Source: an uncultured Desulfobulbus sp. (GTDB taxonomy: Bacteria > Desulfobacterota > Desulfobulbia > Desulfobulbales > Desulfobulbaceae). Taken from it: a stretch of 64,000 bases of DNA. Below are positions 46,189-54,936 of this stretch, in pieces. The notes beneath the pieces were generated by a model. That model had not been told where the DNA came from. It saw nothing but the letters and a program-made list of their open reading frames with translations, and made no database searches. The stretch spans positions 1,490,001-1,554,000 of the forward strand of contig NZ_OY760916.1 of the NCBI RefSeq assembly GCF_963664075.1, read 5' to 3'. Made by a program: the position numbers and the translations under genes. The first letter of the stretch is position 1. Each line of letters begins with the position of its first letter.

Positions 46189-46217
46189 CACTAAATAGAA
46201 TGGTTTGTTCCATTGAT

Positions 46218-46934
46218 TCAATAAATATAGGGAAAGGGTGGGGCCGGTTCGGGGGTTAGGGAAGAGGCATGGATGAGTGGAAAGATGCGATCTTCCACCG
46301 TTTGAGGCGCAATTGTTCCTTTGACCCGAACCCAGTCATCGTTTTGAGGGAGTGCGATTTTTTTGGGGACACGGATAAAGGTAAAGATCGGCAGTGCATC
46401 TGCTGCGCAACAGGTGATTTGAAACCGGTAGCAGATGAAAAGGTTTTCGGGAAGTTTTTTGTTGGTCATTGCCTGGCAAAGGATGTCAGCACTGTGTCCA
46501 TTGAGTTGGCGAGGGAAAAAGGCGGCCTGAGTCAAAGATGTGATTGTTTGGCTTTGGTCGATCTGTTGCTGGGGCAAGGTGTTTGGTATGGCATAGGTAA
46601 GGGACGACGACATGCCAGGACTGGTTGTTGTCCTACTGAGAAAGGTACTGCTCCCGAAGTGGGCTGATTGTGCGTACCAGAAATAAAAAACCGGAACCAG
46701 CATGATGGCGATCGAGGGCCAGTTCCAGCGGAGTGGTTTTGTCTGCTGGTGGGTTCGGATATTTTTTAAAGTCATGGCGGCAAAGAGAACAAGGATCGCG
46801 CCACCAGTAACGACCAGCCACCACAGTTTGGGATGGAGCAGTTTTGCAAGCTGTTGGGGATCGACAAAATACAGCCAGAAGAAAAAAACAGCCCAGGTGA
46901 ACAGCACCAGTCCTTGGAGTAATTTGGCGAACAT
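46218..46934 (-). CDS. TIGR03943/YcgQ-like membrane protein
   Basis: The 238-aa product has two to three N-terminal transmembrane helices and a C-terminal soluble domain with CCAADALPIF and VRVKGTI motifs, as in the YcgQ/TIGR03943 family. The family usually occurs beside a YcgR/YraQ-type permease, which is the gene just upstream. With zur at the head of the operon a role in zinc (or cobalt) homeostasis is likely. Confidence 0.8.
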   Translation of the reverse strand: MFAKLLQGLVLFTWAVFFFWLYFVDPQQLAKLLHPKLWWLVVTGGAILVLFAAMTLKNIRTHQQTKPLRWNWPSIAIMLVPVFYFWYAQSAHFGSSTFLSRTTTSPGMSSSLTYAIPNTLPQQQIDQSQTITSLTQAAFFPRQLNGHSADILCQAMTNKKLPENLFICYRFQITCCAADALPIFTFIRVPKKIALPQNDDWVRVKGTIAPQTVEDRIFPLIHASSLTPEPAPPFPYIY

Positions 46935-46943
46935 GCGTCTCTC

Positions 46944-48023
46944 TTACAACGGATGATAATAATATAAATGGAGTGCCATCGAGGTCAAAAACACCAAGAG
47001 AAGGACAGAGGTGACCAGAACCACGATCGCCTTTTTGGTGAAGACACCGAAATACATACAGAGAAGTTTGATGTCAAACATCGGTCCCAGCACCATGAAT
47101 GCCAACTGGGCGCTCTCGGGTAATACACCACGAAAACTTGCAGCGATGAAGGCATCAGCCTCGCTGCAGAGATTCAAAAGGATAGCCATGACCATCATGA
47201 TCAGAATACCCTGCCAGGGAGACTGGAGAAAGTGGGTGAATGCCTCCAGGGGGACTTGACTGCGAATACAGGCAGCTATGAAGGTGCCAATAACCAGATA
47301 ATGGCCTACGCTGAAAAAATCATCGGCCGCATGCCCTGCAGCGTGAAAAAGTTTCGCTTTCAGGCTCGTGTTGTGCCCCGTGTCACAGCAATGATCATGC
47401 CCGCAGCCGGGGTTGAGCAGCTGCCCCATGTTGGGGATGACAGCATGTGCATTGCTCAGTCTCCAGGAAAGCAGTACGCCGACCATCACCGCAATGAGAT
47501 AGCCGCATCCCAGGCGGAGGATGACCATCTGCCAGTCCATGTTGTAGGCAACCGCTGTAGAGGCGGCCACCAGGGGGTTGACGATGGGGCCGCCCAAAAG
47601 AAAAGCCACGGCAGCGCCAAAGGGGACCCCCTTGCCGAGCAGTCTGCGGATGACGGGTATGATCGCGCACTCGCAGACCGGAAAGATCATCCCCATGGCA
47701 GCGGTGGCAAAAATTGGCAAGATCCGATGCCGACCAAAGAGTTTTTCGACCAGGGGAACCGGGACGAAAACTTCTATGATGCCACCCGCCAGAGAACCAA
47801 TCAGCATAAACGGGAGCGCCTCGACCATCATGGCGAGAAAATTGATTGAGATATTATTGACCAGGGCGGTGTAGGGAGGGCTTTGCCCGAGCAGAAGCAC
47901 AAAAAAGGCGATGGTCAGGAAGAGAATCCCCCCCACCCAGCCCAGTTCTCTACGCAGTCCTGCTGCCTCGGACATTTGTGGAGGCTTATAGAGTGGAAGT
48001 GGTTTAGCTGTTTTGTGTTGCAT
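46944..48023 (-). CDS. YraQ/YcgR-like permease (UPF0718)
   Basis: The 359-aa product has about eight transmembrane helices. Family features are ALPFMLIGSLAGGIIEVFVP near residue 65, GMIFPVCECAIIPVIRRLL near 110 and GGPIVNP near 145. A cysteine/histidine patch GCGHDHCCDTGH lies in the central loop. It starts inside the end of zur and is followed ten bases on by its YcgQ-like partner. The pair is known next to Zur-controlled genes in some bacteria. Direction and metal of transport are not established by the sequence. Confidence 0.82.
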   Translation of the reverse strand: MQHKTAKPLPLYKPPQMSEAAGLRRELGWVGGILFLTIAFFVLLLGQSPPYTALVNNISINFLAMMVEALPFMLIGSLAGGIIEVFVPVPLVEKLFGRHRILPIFATAAMGMIFPVCECAIIPVIRRLLGKGVPFGAAVAFLLGGPIVNPLVAASTAVAYNMDWQMVILRLGCGYLIAVMVGVLLSWRLSNAHAVIPNMGQLLNPGCGHDHCCDTGHNTSLKAKLFHAAGHAADDFFSVGHYLVIGTFIAACIRSQVPLEAFTHFLQSPWQGILIMMVMAILLNLCSEADAFIAASFRGVLPESAQLAFMVLGPMFDIKLLCMYFGVFTKKAIVVLVTSVLLLVFLTSMALHLYYYHPL

Positions 48024-48450
48024 GGGCGCAATCCGGACAGATTCCGTAAAATTCCAGGTAATGGCCTTCCACCGTAAATCCGGTTTTACTGGCGATGAGC
48101 TGCTCTAGTATGGAAAGGTCACAGTCAGTACAGACAACCGCCTTGGAGCATATTCTACACACGAGCATATGGCTGTGGCCAGGTCGTGAGGTCAGGTAGC
48201 GGTGCTCGCCTTCCTGCGAGTGAACCCAGCGTAAATACCCCATTTCCTCCAATGCCTTGACGGTGCGATAGACGGTGGTCTGACTGATTTTTTGGGGGGC
48301 AAGGAGGGTCGTTGCCTGGGCAATGGTCAAGCCCTTGGAGTTTTTTTCAAAGAGCCTCCAGATAACCTCGCGCTGGCTGGTAAAACGAAGCCCCATGTCG
48401 TTGAATATGGCTTTGAGCCTGTCCTGTGGCAGAGGAGAGAGTGTGTTCAT
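48004..48450 (-). CDS. zur: Fur-family zinc regulator (Zur-like)
   Basis: The 148-aa product has an N-terminal winged helix (FTSQREVIWRLFEK), the dimer domain with RPGHSHMLVCRIC, and two CXXC zinc motifs, CTDCD near residue 110 and CPDCAH near the end. The division of labour between the divergent znuCBA and its own operon supports Zur rather than Fur. The start is near an AT-rich leader bearing the palindrome at 48508. Gene choice of zur rests on context. Confidence 0.82.
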   Translation of the reverse strand: MNTLSPLPQDRLKAIFNDMGLRFTSQREVIWRLFEKNSKGLTIAQATTLLAPQKISQTTVYRTVKALEEMGYLRWVHSQEGEHRYLTSRPGHSHMLVCRICSKAVVCTDCDLSILEQLIASKTGFTVEGHYLEFYGICPDCAHATQNS

Positions 48451-48507
48451 AAAAAATAATAATTTTCGTTAAATAAAGTGCATCAGGCTGAAGATCGATA
48501 TGCAATA

Positions 48508-48532
48508 ATGAGATAAATTATAATTTATTCAT
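48508..48532. promoter_or_regulatory. Palindromic operator between zur and znu genes
   Basis: A 25-base inverted repeat, ATGA and ATAAATT on the left and AATTTAT and TCAT on the right around a central AT with one mismatch, lies between the divergent operons. It has the size and AT-rich dyad of Fur-family operators and would let Zur control both directions. Confidence 0.6.
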
Positions 48533-48657
48533 AGGTTTTTGAGGGTATAGGTTGACTGATATAACCTTTATGCTTAAAAAATGCATGTTGCTTAACGATA
48601 AAAAGTACAAATAAAAGAGCCCCCGATTGAGGGGGACCAGAGGGGGGTGATACCCAC

Positions 48658-48768
48658 ATGCAGAAACGTTTTTCTCCTCTTGCCTCAAGCCTGTGGATAC
48701 GGCTTGGGATAAGTGCCTTTGTTGTTGCACTCCTCTGGGGGGCTGTATTGTGGGCAATACACCCATAA
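48658..48768 (+). CDS. 36-aa single-pass membrane peptide before znuC
   Basis: ATG 48658 to TAA 48768 encodes a short basic N-terminus (MQKRF) and one transmembrane helix (LGISAFVVALLWGAVLWAI) ending in HP. A GAGGGGGG sequence lies 11 bases upstream and the hairpin CCCCC/GGGGG at 48620-48635 precedes it. It lies 18 bases before znuC. It is similar in size to DUF2474-type peptides, but I cannot assign a family. Confidence 0.45.
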   Translation: MQKRFSPLASSLWIRLGISAFVVALLWGAVLWAIHP

Positions 48769-48786
48769 ACGGCAAATAATTAGGTT

Positions 48787-49527
48787 ATGTCCACAATTAC
48801 ACTCAACAACCTGACCTTGGGCTACGAGCGTCGTCCTGCTGTACATCATCTTTCCGGTGTCTTTTCTTCGGGATCAATGACAGCGGTCATCGGACCCAAT
48901 GGCTCAGGGAAAAGTACGCTGGTCAAAGGCATCACCGGTTTTCTGCGTCCTCTGGAGGGCTCGATAGACCGGGGTGGGCTCAAGAAACAGCAGATTGCCT
49001 ACCTGCCGCAACGTCTGGAGGTCGATCGGAGTTTTCCAATTACAGTTCTAGATACTATCCTGCTCGGGCTCTGGCCTGAGATCGGCATGTTTTCGGGAAT
49101 GCAGCCCAAACATTGGCGGAGGGTGGAGCAGGCCATGGAGAGCGTTGGGTTGAGCGGGTTTGAATCCCGATCGATCAATGAGCTTTCCGGTGGTCAGTTT
49201 CAGCGGGTGATGTTTGCCCGTATGTCGCTGCAAAATGCGCCTGTGCTGATTCTTGATGAACCCTTCAGTGCAGTTGACCAGCAGACCATCGCTGATTTGA
49301 TGCGCGTTATTGAGCAGTGGCATGGTGAGGGGCGAACCATTCTTGTGGTGGTGCATGACTTCAACCTGGTGCGTGCCGCCTTTCCCCAGAGTTTACTGCT
49401 GGCTCGTGAGCCCATTGCCTGGGGCGAGACCGCGCACGTGCTGACAGAGGAAAACCTTGCCCGATCAAAGCGCATGGCTCAGGCTTGGGACCAGGATGCC
49501 GAAGTCTGCCGCAGGGAGGGCGCATGA
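48787..49527 (+). CDS. znuC: Zinc ABC transporter ATPase
   Basis: The 246-aa product has Walker A GPNGSGKST near residue 37, signature LSGGQFQRVMFARM near 138 and Walker B VLILDEPFSAVDQ near 158. It is of the ZnuC/MntB class and overlaps the permease start by four bases. The context with zur and the histidine-rich binding protein points to zinc. Confidence 0.88.
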   Translation: MSTITLNNLTLGYERRPAVHHLSGVFSSGSMTAVIGPNGSGKSTLVKGITGFLRPLEGSIDRGGLKKQQIAYLPQRLEVDRSFPITVLDTILLGLWPEIGMFSGMQPKHWRRVEQAMESVGLSGFESRSINELSGGQFQRVMFARMSLQNAPVLILDEPFSAVDQQTIADLMRVIEQWHGEGRTILVVVHDFNLVRAAFPQSLLLAREPIAWGETAHVLTEENLARSKRMAQAWDQDAEVCRREGA

Positions 49528-50399
49528 ACACCTTTGTCGATATTTTTATCTCACCGTTCCAGGAATTTCTTTTCATGCGCCATGCTCTGGTGGCTTGCTT
49601 TGCCCTGGCGTTGGGGTGTGGACCGGTCGGTATGCTGCTGGTGCTGCGGCGCATGAGTCTGATGGGCGATGCGCTTTCGCACGCGGTGCTGCCGGGGGCT
49701 GCCATTGGCTTTCTTGTTTCTGGCCTGTCACTCTACTCCATGACCATCGGCGGTATTGTTGTTGGCCTGTTGGTAGCGCTCATGGCTGGGCTGGTTTCGC
49801 GCTATACCACGTTGCGTGAGGATGCCAGTTTTGCCGCCCTCTACCTGGTGTCGATCGCAGTTGGTGTTCTTATCATTTCTCTGCGCGGCACCAATGTAGA
49901 TCTGATTCATGTCCTCTTTGGGACCATTCTCGCGGTTGATGACCCCGCCCTGATTCTGGTCGCTTCTATTACTACCCTGACCCTCTTTACCCTGGCGCTT
50001 ATTTATCGCCCCCTGCTGGTGGAATGCTTTGACCCGGATTATCTGCAGTCAGTGGGCGGGCACGGCGGCTTGATGCACGCGCTTTTTTTGGTGCTGGTAG
50101 TGTTTAATCTGGTGGCCGGTTTTACCGCTCTGGGAACCCTGATGGCGGTTGGCATGCTGATGCTGCCGGCGGCCTCTGCACATTTCTGGGGCAACCAGTA
50201 TTGGACAACCTCCCTGGTGGCCGTTGGTCTTGCCCTGTTTTCCGGGTACTGCGGCCTGCTCCTCTCGTATTATTTCAATTTACCCACAGGGCCATCCATT
50301 ATCTTGGTGGCTGGCGGCTGTTATCTTTTTTCTCTTGCTTTTGGCAGAAAAGGCAGCCTGTTGAGTCGATATCAGCCAGGCTCTCATTTAACCGGATAA
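49524..50399 (+). CDS. znuB: Zinc ABC transporter permease
   Basis: The 291-aa product has about eight transmembrane helices. Motifs of the ABC-3 family are LRRMSLMGDALSHAVLPGAAIGF near residue 50, GTILAVD and a C-terminal GTLMAVGMLMLPAASA. The start overlaps the ATPase stop; a 13-codon upstream extension lacks a RBS. Confidence 0.9.
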   Translation: MNTFVDIFISPFQEFLFMRHALVACFALALGCGPVGMLLVLRRMSLMGDALSHAVLPGAAIGFLVSGLSLYSMTIGGIVVGLLVALMAGLVSRYTTLREDASFAALYLVSIAVGVLIISLRGTNVDLIHVLFGTILAVDDPALILVASITTLTLFTLALIYRPLLVECFDPDYLQSVGGHGGLMHALFLVLVVFNLVAGFTALGTLMAVGMLMLPAASAHFWGNQYWTTSLVAVGLALFSGYCGLLLSYYFNLPTGPSIILVAGGCYLFSLAFGRKGSLLSRYQPGSHLTG

Positions 50400-50415
50400 C
50401 TCTTTGGAGGCTACA

Positions 50416-51429
50416 ATGCATTCAATACGATCAATTACCTTTGTTTTCTGTGCCTTCTTCTGGCTGGCTGGAACCGCTCTGGCAGCAACGCCCTTGAAAG
50501 TGGTGGCGAGTTTCAGCATTCTGGGAGACATGGTCACCCAGCTGGGTGGGGATACGGTTGAGGTCGTCACTCTGGTGGGGCCGGACGAGGACGCCCATGT
50601 TTTTGAACCATCACCCGCCGATGCCAAGGTCCTGAAAAGTGCGGATCTGGTCATTGTCAATGGCCTGGGGTTTGAAGGCTGGCTGGATCGGCTGGTGCAG
50701 GCCTCTGGCTTTTCCGGAAAGATCGTTGTTGCCAGTGCAGGCATCAAGCCCCGAGCCATGGGCATGGAGGAAAACGAGGACGAACACGAGCAGCATCATG
50801 GGGAGGAACACCACCACCAGCCTGGACATGGTCACGATGACGCTCAGCACGGGGAACACGAACAAGCAGCCGGACACCATCACCACCACCATGGCGATGT
50901 TGACCCCCACGCCTGGCAGAGCCTGGCCAATGGCATGATCTATGCTCACAATATCTCCAAGGCCTTGATTGCGGCAGATCCTGCCCATGCTGCAGCCTAT
51001 CAGCAGGCAGAGGCAAGTTACGTCGGTCAAATCAAGAGTCTGGAATCCTGGGTTACGCAACAGTTGGTTACAATCCCCGAGGCGAACAGGCGAATGATAA
51101 CCTCCCACGATGCCTTTGGCTATTTCGGAGATGCCTATGGTGTGACCATACTCTCGCCCGTGGGCGTGACCACGGCAAGTGAAGCCTCGGCCGGTGGGGT
51201 GAAAGAGTTGATTCGTCAGATCAAACGAGAGCATATCACCGCTGTCTTTGTGGAAAACATCAGCGATCGACGTTTGATTGACCAGATCGCCCGGGAGGCT
51301 CAGGTCCAGGTTGAAGGAGAACTCTATTCTGATGCTCTATCAAAAACCGATGGGCCTGCGGCAAGCTATCTGACAATGTTTCGCTCCAATGTGGAAAAAA
51401 TCGTCACCGCCATGCGACGAGGTCTCTGA
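50416..51429 (+). CDS. znuA: Zinc ABC transporter periplasmic binding protein
   Basis: The 337-aa product has a signal peptide cut near ALAA. Cluster A-I landmarks are GPDEDAHVFEPSPAD near residue 58 and ITSHDAFGYF near 230. A histidine/glutamate-rich loop of about 45 residues (117-162) is typical of ZnuA and absent from manganese relatives. A SD-type GGAGG precedes ATG 50416. It gives the operon its zinc assignment. Confidence 0.93.
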   Translation: MHSIRSITFVFCAFFWLAGTALAATPLKVVASFSILGDMVTQLGGDTVEVVTLVGPDEDAHVFEPSPADAKVLKSADLVIVNGLGFEGWLDRLVQASGFSGKIVVASAGIKPRAMGMEENEDEHEQHHGEEHHHQPGHGHDDAQHGEHEQAAGHHHHHHGDVDPHAWQSLANGMIYAHNISKALIAADPAHAAAYQQAEASYVGQIKSLESWVTQQLVTIPEANRRMITSHDAFGYFGDAYGVTILSPVGVTTASEASAGGVKELIRQIKREHITAVFVENISDRRLIDQIAREAQVQVEGELYSDALSKTDGPAASYLTMFRSNVEKIVTAMRRGL

Positions 51430-51468
51430 TGGTCTGAGGAGGTCTGAACTCCTGATGTCATTATCTCT

Positions 51469-51506
51469 AAAGCCGTTCTTGCACCACTCAAAGAGCGGCT
51501 TTTTTC
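51469..51506 (+). terminator. Terminator after znuA
   Basis: AAGCCG plus TTCTT pair with AAAGA plus CGGCTT across the loop GCACCACTC, followed by six T residues. In the other direction it lies in the end of the disrupted gene downstream of feoB. Confidence 0.75.
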
Positions 51507-51878
51507 TTTTTCCTCTCCTCTTGCCATGCAAAAATCCTATCCGTCATTCTTTCCTCTTTTCCTTCCATGGCATGAAGCAGCTGTTCTAAATTGTTCTGGT
51601 AGTGGACCAGCAACTGGTTACAGGCATTGATGCGCTTGTTCAGGGGGGATCTGGTGAGGACGGCCGGGGTTGCGCCTGCTGTTTGCAGGGCTTGGGTAAT
51701 TTCCCAGGCCTCAGGAATCGAGCGCTTTGTTCATCTGCGTGTGGGAGCGAACCCCCACAGCCATTGCCCAGAGGGTGAGGGTGATAATCGCAACCACCAA
51801 GAGCCAGCGGCTTTCAGATCCGCCATTTGCCGACTGGACGATCTCTTCTTTGAGCCTTTGGTGTTCTACAGTTGTCAC
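51488..51878 (-). pseudogene. Small membrane protein gene downstream of feoB, frame disrupted near 51716
   Basis: A GTG at 51878 overlaps the feoB stop (GTGA) and encodes EHQRLKEEIVQ, a transmembrane helix LLVVAIITLTLWAMAVGV and NKALDS, then a TGA at 51711. The next frame continues as PEAWEITQALQTAG, LNKRINACNQLLVHYQNN and a charged tail EERKKKKAAL to 51488. Removing one T from GATTCCTGAG would join them into about 129 aa with one membrane helix and a helical cytoplasmic tail. It may be an error in the sequence or a real lesion. The family is unknown; coupling suggests an accessory to FeoB. Confidence 0.45.
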
Positions 51879-54385
51879 TGTTCGTTTACAAATGCCTCAG
51901 CGGCCTTTCGCCGGGAAGGCAGCCATCGGTTCCTCGTGCCGACCAGTATCGTGGTCAGGGCGATGAGCAGGTAAAAGGCGACCATCATCTGAATGCCGCT
52001 CATGCCCAGGGCCATGCCACCGCTGTAGATACCCGAGGCCACAGCAAAGCCAAGGGTTGTTGGAAACAGCATGGAAAAGAGCATCCACTTGTAAGAGTTG
52101 GTCTGCACCTTGATCATGATGGTTGTGGCAAGGCAAGGGGGATAGAGAGCGAAGAAGACCATCACCGCCAGGGCATGTAACGGTGTAAAGCCCGATGATG
52201 AGGTCTCTGTGCCCATGCGCTCCTCAAGACTCTTGTTTTCATCGGCCCCCTCCTGATAGAGCACGCCGATGGTGGCCACGCTCGATTCGCGGGCGGCAAA
52301 GGAAGAGAAGATCGCCACGTTTATTTTCCAGTCAAAACCGGCAAGCTGGGTTATGGGCTCAAGGGCCCGTCCAAACATACCAAGGAAGCTGTTTTCGATG
52401 TTTTCGTTTTTGATCTCCCGGCGGAGTGATTTGCGCTCGGAAACGAGACTGCGCAGGTTTTTGTTGATGGTTTTGGCGTTTTTATCAGAGCCCGGCTTTA
52501 AAAAGATAAAGAGTTCCGGATTATTATCCTGATAACTCGCGTCCAGTGCTTGTGAGGCCTCGGCAGTTTTAACATTGAGCCTGGCTGTCTTGTAATCGGT
52601 ATAGAGGTTGACCAGAGAAACAAGGGCGGCCTGCTCCTGCAGTTGCGGTGCATAGGAGCTCCCCTCGATTTTTTTATAGAAGGTGGCCACGGCCTTGTTC
52701 ATTTCCTGCTGGTAATACGCCTCCCGGTCATCATCAAGGCCGGGGAACTGTAAGAGGGTGAAGACACAGACAGAGACGGCGATAACAATGGAGCCCACCT
52801 TTTTGATGTACTGCCAGGTGCGTTCAATGGCACGCTGCCCCACCCCGAAAAGAGTCGGCGGATGGTAATTGGGCAGCTCCATGACAAAGGGAGCTGTCTC
52901 CTTGGTCTTGAGGACCGTGGCGGTCAGGAATTTGGCGATCAGCAGGGCGGCGAAAATGGTGAACGTCGAGAGAAACAGCATGGTCCAGGACTTGTAATCA
53001 ACAAAAAAGACGTTGACCAGCAGGGTATAAAAAGGAATTTTGGCCAGGCAGTTCATATAGGGCACGGTCAAAATCGTGGCCATGCGCGAACGTTCATCGG
53101 GGATGCCCTTGGTGGACATAACCCCGGGAACCGCACAGCCTCCGGCAAAAACACCACCCAGGATAAAGGGCAGGGTCGATTGACCATGGAGGCCAAAGGC
53201 GTTGAACATCTTATCCAGGATGAAGGCGATCCTTGCCATGTATCCCGAATCTTCAAGAATGGCGATCAGGGAGAACAGGATCAGGAAGATGGGAATATAG
53301 TTCAGCAGGGCGTTGGCTGAATCCACCATCCACAGTCCCATGGAGCGGATATAGGGGTCGTGGAGCAGACCCGCATCTGGCAGCAGTCCAGCGACAATGG
53401 CCCGGAATTTGGCAAGAAAGGGCCACCAGTATTGGGTCAGTTCATACCCTTTGACAATGGAGAGCTGATAGATGAGAAAGACCGTCAGTATCAGAAAGAT
53501 CGGTGCTGCAAAACGGTTGAGCAAAAGCTGGTCGATCTTCTCCGTGATGTTGAATCCGCCCTGGGATTCCCTGGTCACGCAGCTCGCCACGATGGAGCTT
53601 GCCAGCCTGTCGCGGCAGCCGACCATATAATCGGCAACGCTCATGTAGTGGTTCTCTTCAAATTCCCGTCGAATTTTTCGGGCCTGTTCCAATTCTCCGG
53701 AGGCTGCGCCCATATGCTCGATAAGGATGCGTTCGGCCTCACTGTCACCTTCGACCAGTTTAACCGCAAGCCACCTCAGTGGGTAGGTCTCAGCCGGGAG
53801 GGTTGTTGCCAGTTTCTCCTGCAGTTCTTTGAGCAGTGGCTCAATTTCCTCATACGAGATCGTAAGTGGTAACCCTTCCTTACGCTCCGTGGTTGCAAGA
53901 ATGGCGCTGCGGAGCTCTTTTTTCCCTTTTCCCTTACGTCCCACCGTCGGGATGATATCAACACCGAGTCGATGCTCGAGTTTTTCGATATCAATGGATA
54001 TGCCGTTGCGCGTGGCCACATCCATCATGTTCAACGCCACCACCACAGAAAAGCCCATCTCCAGGACCTGAAAGGTGAAGTAGAGACTCCGCTTGAGAGA
54101 AGAGGCATCCACAACGTTGACTATGACGTCCGGCTTTTCACTGATAAGAAAGTCACGGGCTACCCGCTCCTCTAGAGAAAAAGAGGTAAGGCTGTACGTG
54201 CCGGGCAGATCGACCGTCTCTACCCGAACACCTTCGAATGTATAAAAGCCTGATTTTTTATCAACCGTGACGCCCGGGTAGTTGGCGATGTGCTGGTTGG
54301 CCCCGGTCAGCATGTTGAATGTGGTCGATTTGCCGGCGTTTTGCTGGCCTGCCAGCCCGACGAGGAGTTTTTTCTTCTGTTCCAT
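51875..54385 (-). CDS. feoB: Ferrous iron transporter FeoB
   Basis: The 836-aa product has an N-terminal G domain, with G1 GLAGQQNAGKST at residue 9, G2/G3 DLPGTYSL near 55 and G4-like NMMD. A helical spacer follows, then a membrane domain with two gate repeats, as in FeoB of normal length; an internal charged, coiled stretch between the repeats is somewhat long. The start at ATG 54385 is preferred over a GTG 45 bases upstream. It imports Fe2+ with FeoA, which lies 92 bases upstream. Confidence 0.95.
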   Translation of the reverse strand: MEQKKKLLVGLAGQQNAGKSTTFNMLTGANQHIANYPGVTVDKKSGFYTFEGVRVETVDLPGTYSLTSFSLEERVARDFLISEKPDVIVNVVDASSLKRSLYFTFQVLEMGFSVVVALNMMDVATRNGISIDIEKLEHRLGVDIIPTVGRKGKGKKELRSAILATTERKEGLPLTISYEEIEPLLKELQEKLATTLPAETYPLRWLAVKLVEGDSEAERILIEHMGAASGELEQARKIRREFEENHYMSVADYMVGCRDRLASSIVASCVTRESQGGFNITEKIDQLLLNRFAAPIFLILTVFLIYQLSIVKGYELTQYWWPFLAKFRAIVAGLLPDAGLLHDPYIRSMGLWMVDSANALLNYIPIFLILFSLIAILEDSGYMARIAFILDKMFNAFGLHGQSTLPFILGGVFAGGCAVPGVMSTKGIPDERSRMATILTVPYMNCLAKIPFYTLLVNVFFVDYKSWTMLFLSTFTIFAALLIAKFLTATVLKTKETAPFVMELPNYHPPTLFGVGQRAIERTWQYIKKVGSIVIAVSVCVFTLLQFPGLDDDREAYYQQEMNKAVATFYKKIEGSSYAPQLQEQAALVSLVNLYTDYKTARLNVKTAEASQALDASYQDNNPELFIFLKPGSDKNAKTINKNLRSLVSERKSLRREIKNENIENSFLGMFGRALEPITQLAGFDWKINVAIFSSFAARESSVATIGVLYQEGADENKSLEERMGTETSSSGFTPLHALAVMVFFALYPPCLATTIMIKVQTNSYKWMLFSMLFPTTLGFAVASGIYSGGMALGMSGIQMMVAFYLLIALTTILVGTRNRWLPSRRKAAEAFVNEQ

Positions 54386-54477
54386 TGGTGCTTGGTTTGT
54401 ACAGGGTTCAGGTGGATGACGTGATGTCACGTTGTATGTGGAGACAATGACACTGCCGTAGAGAAGAGGTGCAGTGA

Positions 54478-54744
54478 TCAGGGAGATTCGTCAGAGATTT
54501 CTTCTACTTCTATAAGCGCTGCTTCTGCGTTTCTCAGGGTCACATTGTAGTCGGCCACCTTACATTGGATCGGGTCGCCCAGGGGAGCCCGGCGGATAAC
54601 ATCGATTTCCGATTCAGGGACAAATCCCAGGTCAAGCAGGCGTTGGCGAATAGCACCTTGGGCGTGGTGACAGCGGATTCGCGTCTTTTGTCCAGGTGCA
54701 ATGTCGCAGAGTCTACAGCATCCGTTGCGCTTTCTGCATTTCAT
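54478..54744 (-). CDS. feoA: FeoA-domain protein
   Basis: The 88-aa product starts at ATG 54744 behind TTGGAG. After a cysteine-rich N-terminus (CRKRNGCCRLCD) it has the FeoA SH3-like pattern APGQKTRIRC, QRLLDLGFVPESEIDV and NVTLRNAEAALIEVEE. It assists the FeoB downstream. The leading cysteines could bind a metal or cluster. Confidence 0.88.
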   Translation of the reverse strand: MKCRKRNGCCRLCDIAPGQKTRIRCHHAQGAIRQRLLDLGFVPESEIDVIRRAPLGDPIQCKVADYNVTLRNAEAALIEVEEISDESP

Positions 54745-54758
54745 GTGTGTCTCCAAGT

Positions 54759-54781
54759 TAGGCTTTTCTAAAATAAGCCTA
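54759..54781. promoter_or_regulatory. DtxR-type operator before feoA
   Basis: TAGGCTT and AAGCCTA flank a nine-base centre, between the feoA start and its promoter. The half sites resemble TTAGGC-type boxes of DtxR/IdeR-family regulators, and such a regulator is encoded at 56501. Confidence 0.5.
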
Positions 54782-54782
54782 C

Positions 54783-54811
54783 TCTCTATGCGAATTTTTT
54801 AATTCGGTCAA
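54783..54811 (-). promoter_or_regulatory. Possible feoAB promoter
   Basis: On the minus strand TTGACC (54811-54806), 17 bases and TAGAGA (54788-54783). The -10 is a poor match. The operator at 54759 lies directly downstream. Confidence 0.35.
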
Positions 54812-54858
54812 TAATATTTATGCTTTAAAAATATTTTTAGGGAAGGCTTAAAACATTG

Positions 54859-54887
54859 TTGACACAAAAGTTAGGAACCGCTAAATT
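54859..54887 (+). promoter_or_regulatory. Promoter of the DUF4198/iron operon, with embedded TTAG-CTAA dyad
   Basis: A perfect TTGACA at 54859 and TAAATT at 54882 are 17 bases apart. The spacer carries TTAGG with CTAA, a DtxR-like half-site pair, suggesting repression by occluding the promoter. Confidence 0.6.
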
Positions 54888-54936
54888 CTGCGCCCGATAA
54901 CTTTTCAAGAATAAACAAAGAAATTTTGGGTGAACT

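Noticed and set aside
50761..50900. Histidine-codon repeats as a possible DNA repeat or CRISPR-like array
   Set aside because: They encode the histidine-rich loop of ZnuA; no spacer-repeat structure.
51734..51755. GTGGGAGCGAACCCCCAC palindrome as an independent terminator or REP
   Set aside because: It lies in coding-like sequence of the disrupted gene and has no T-run; kept only as a note there.
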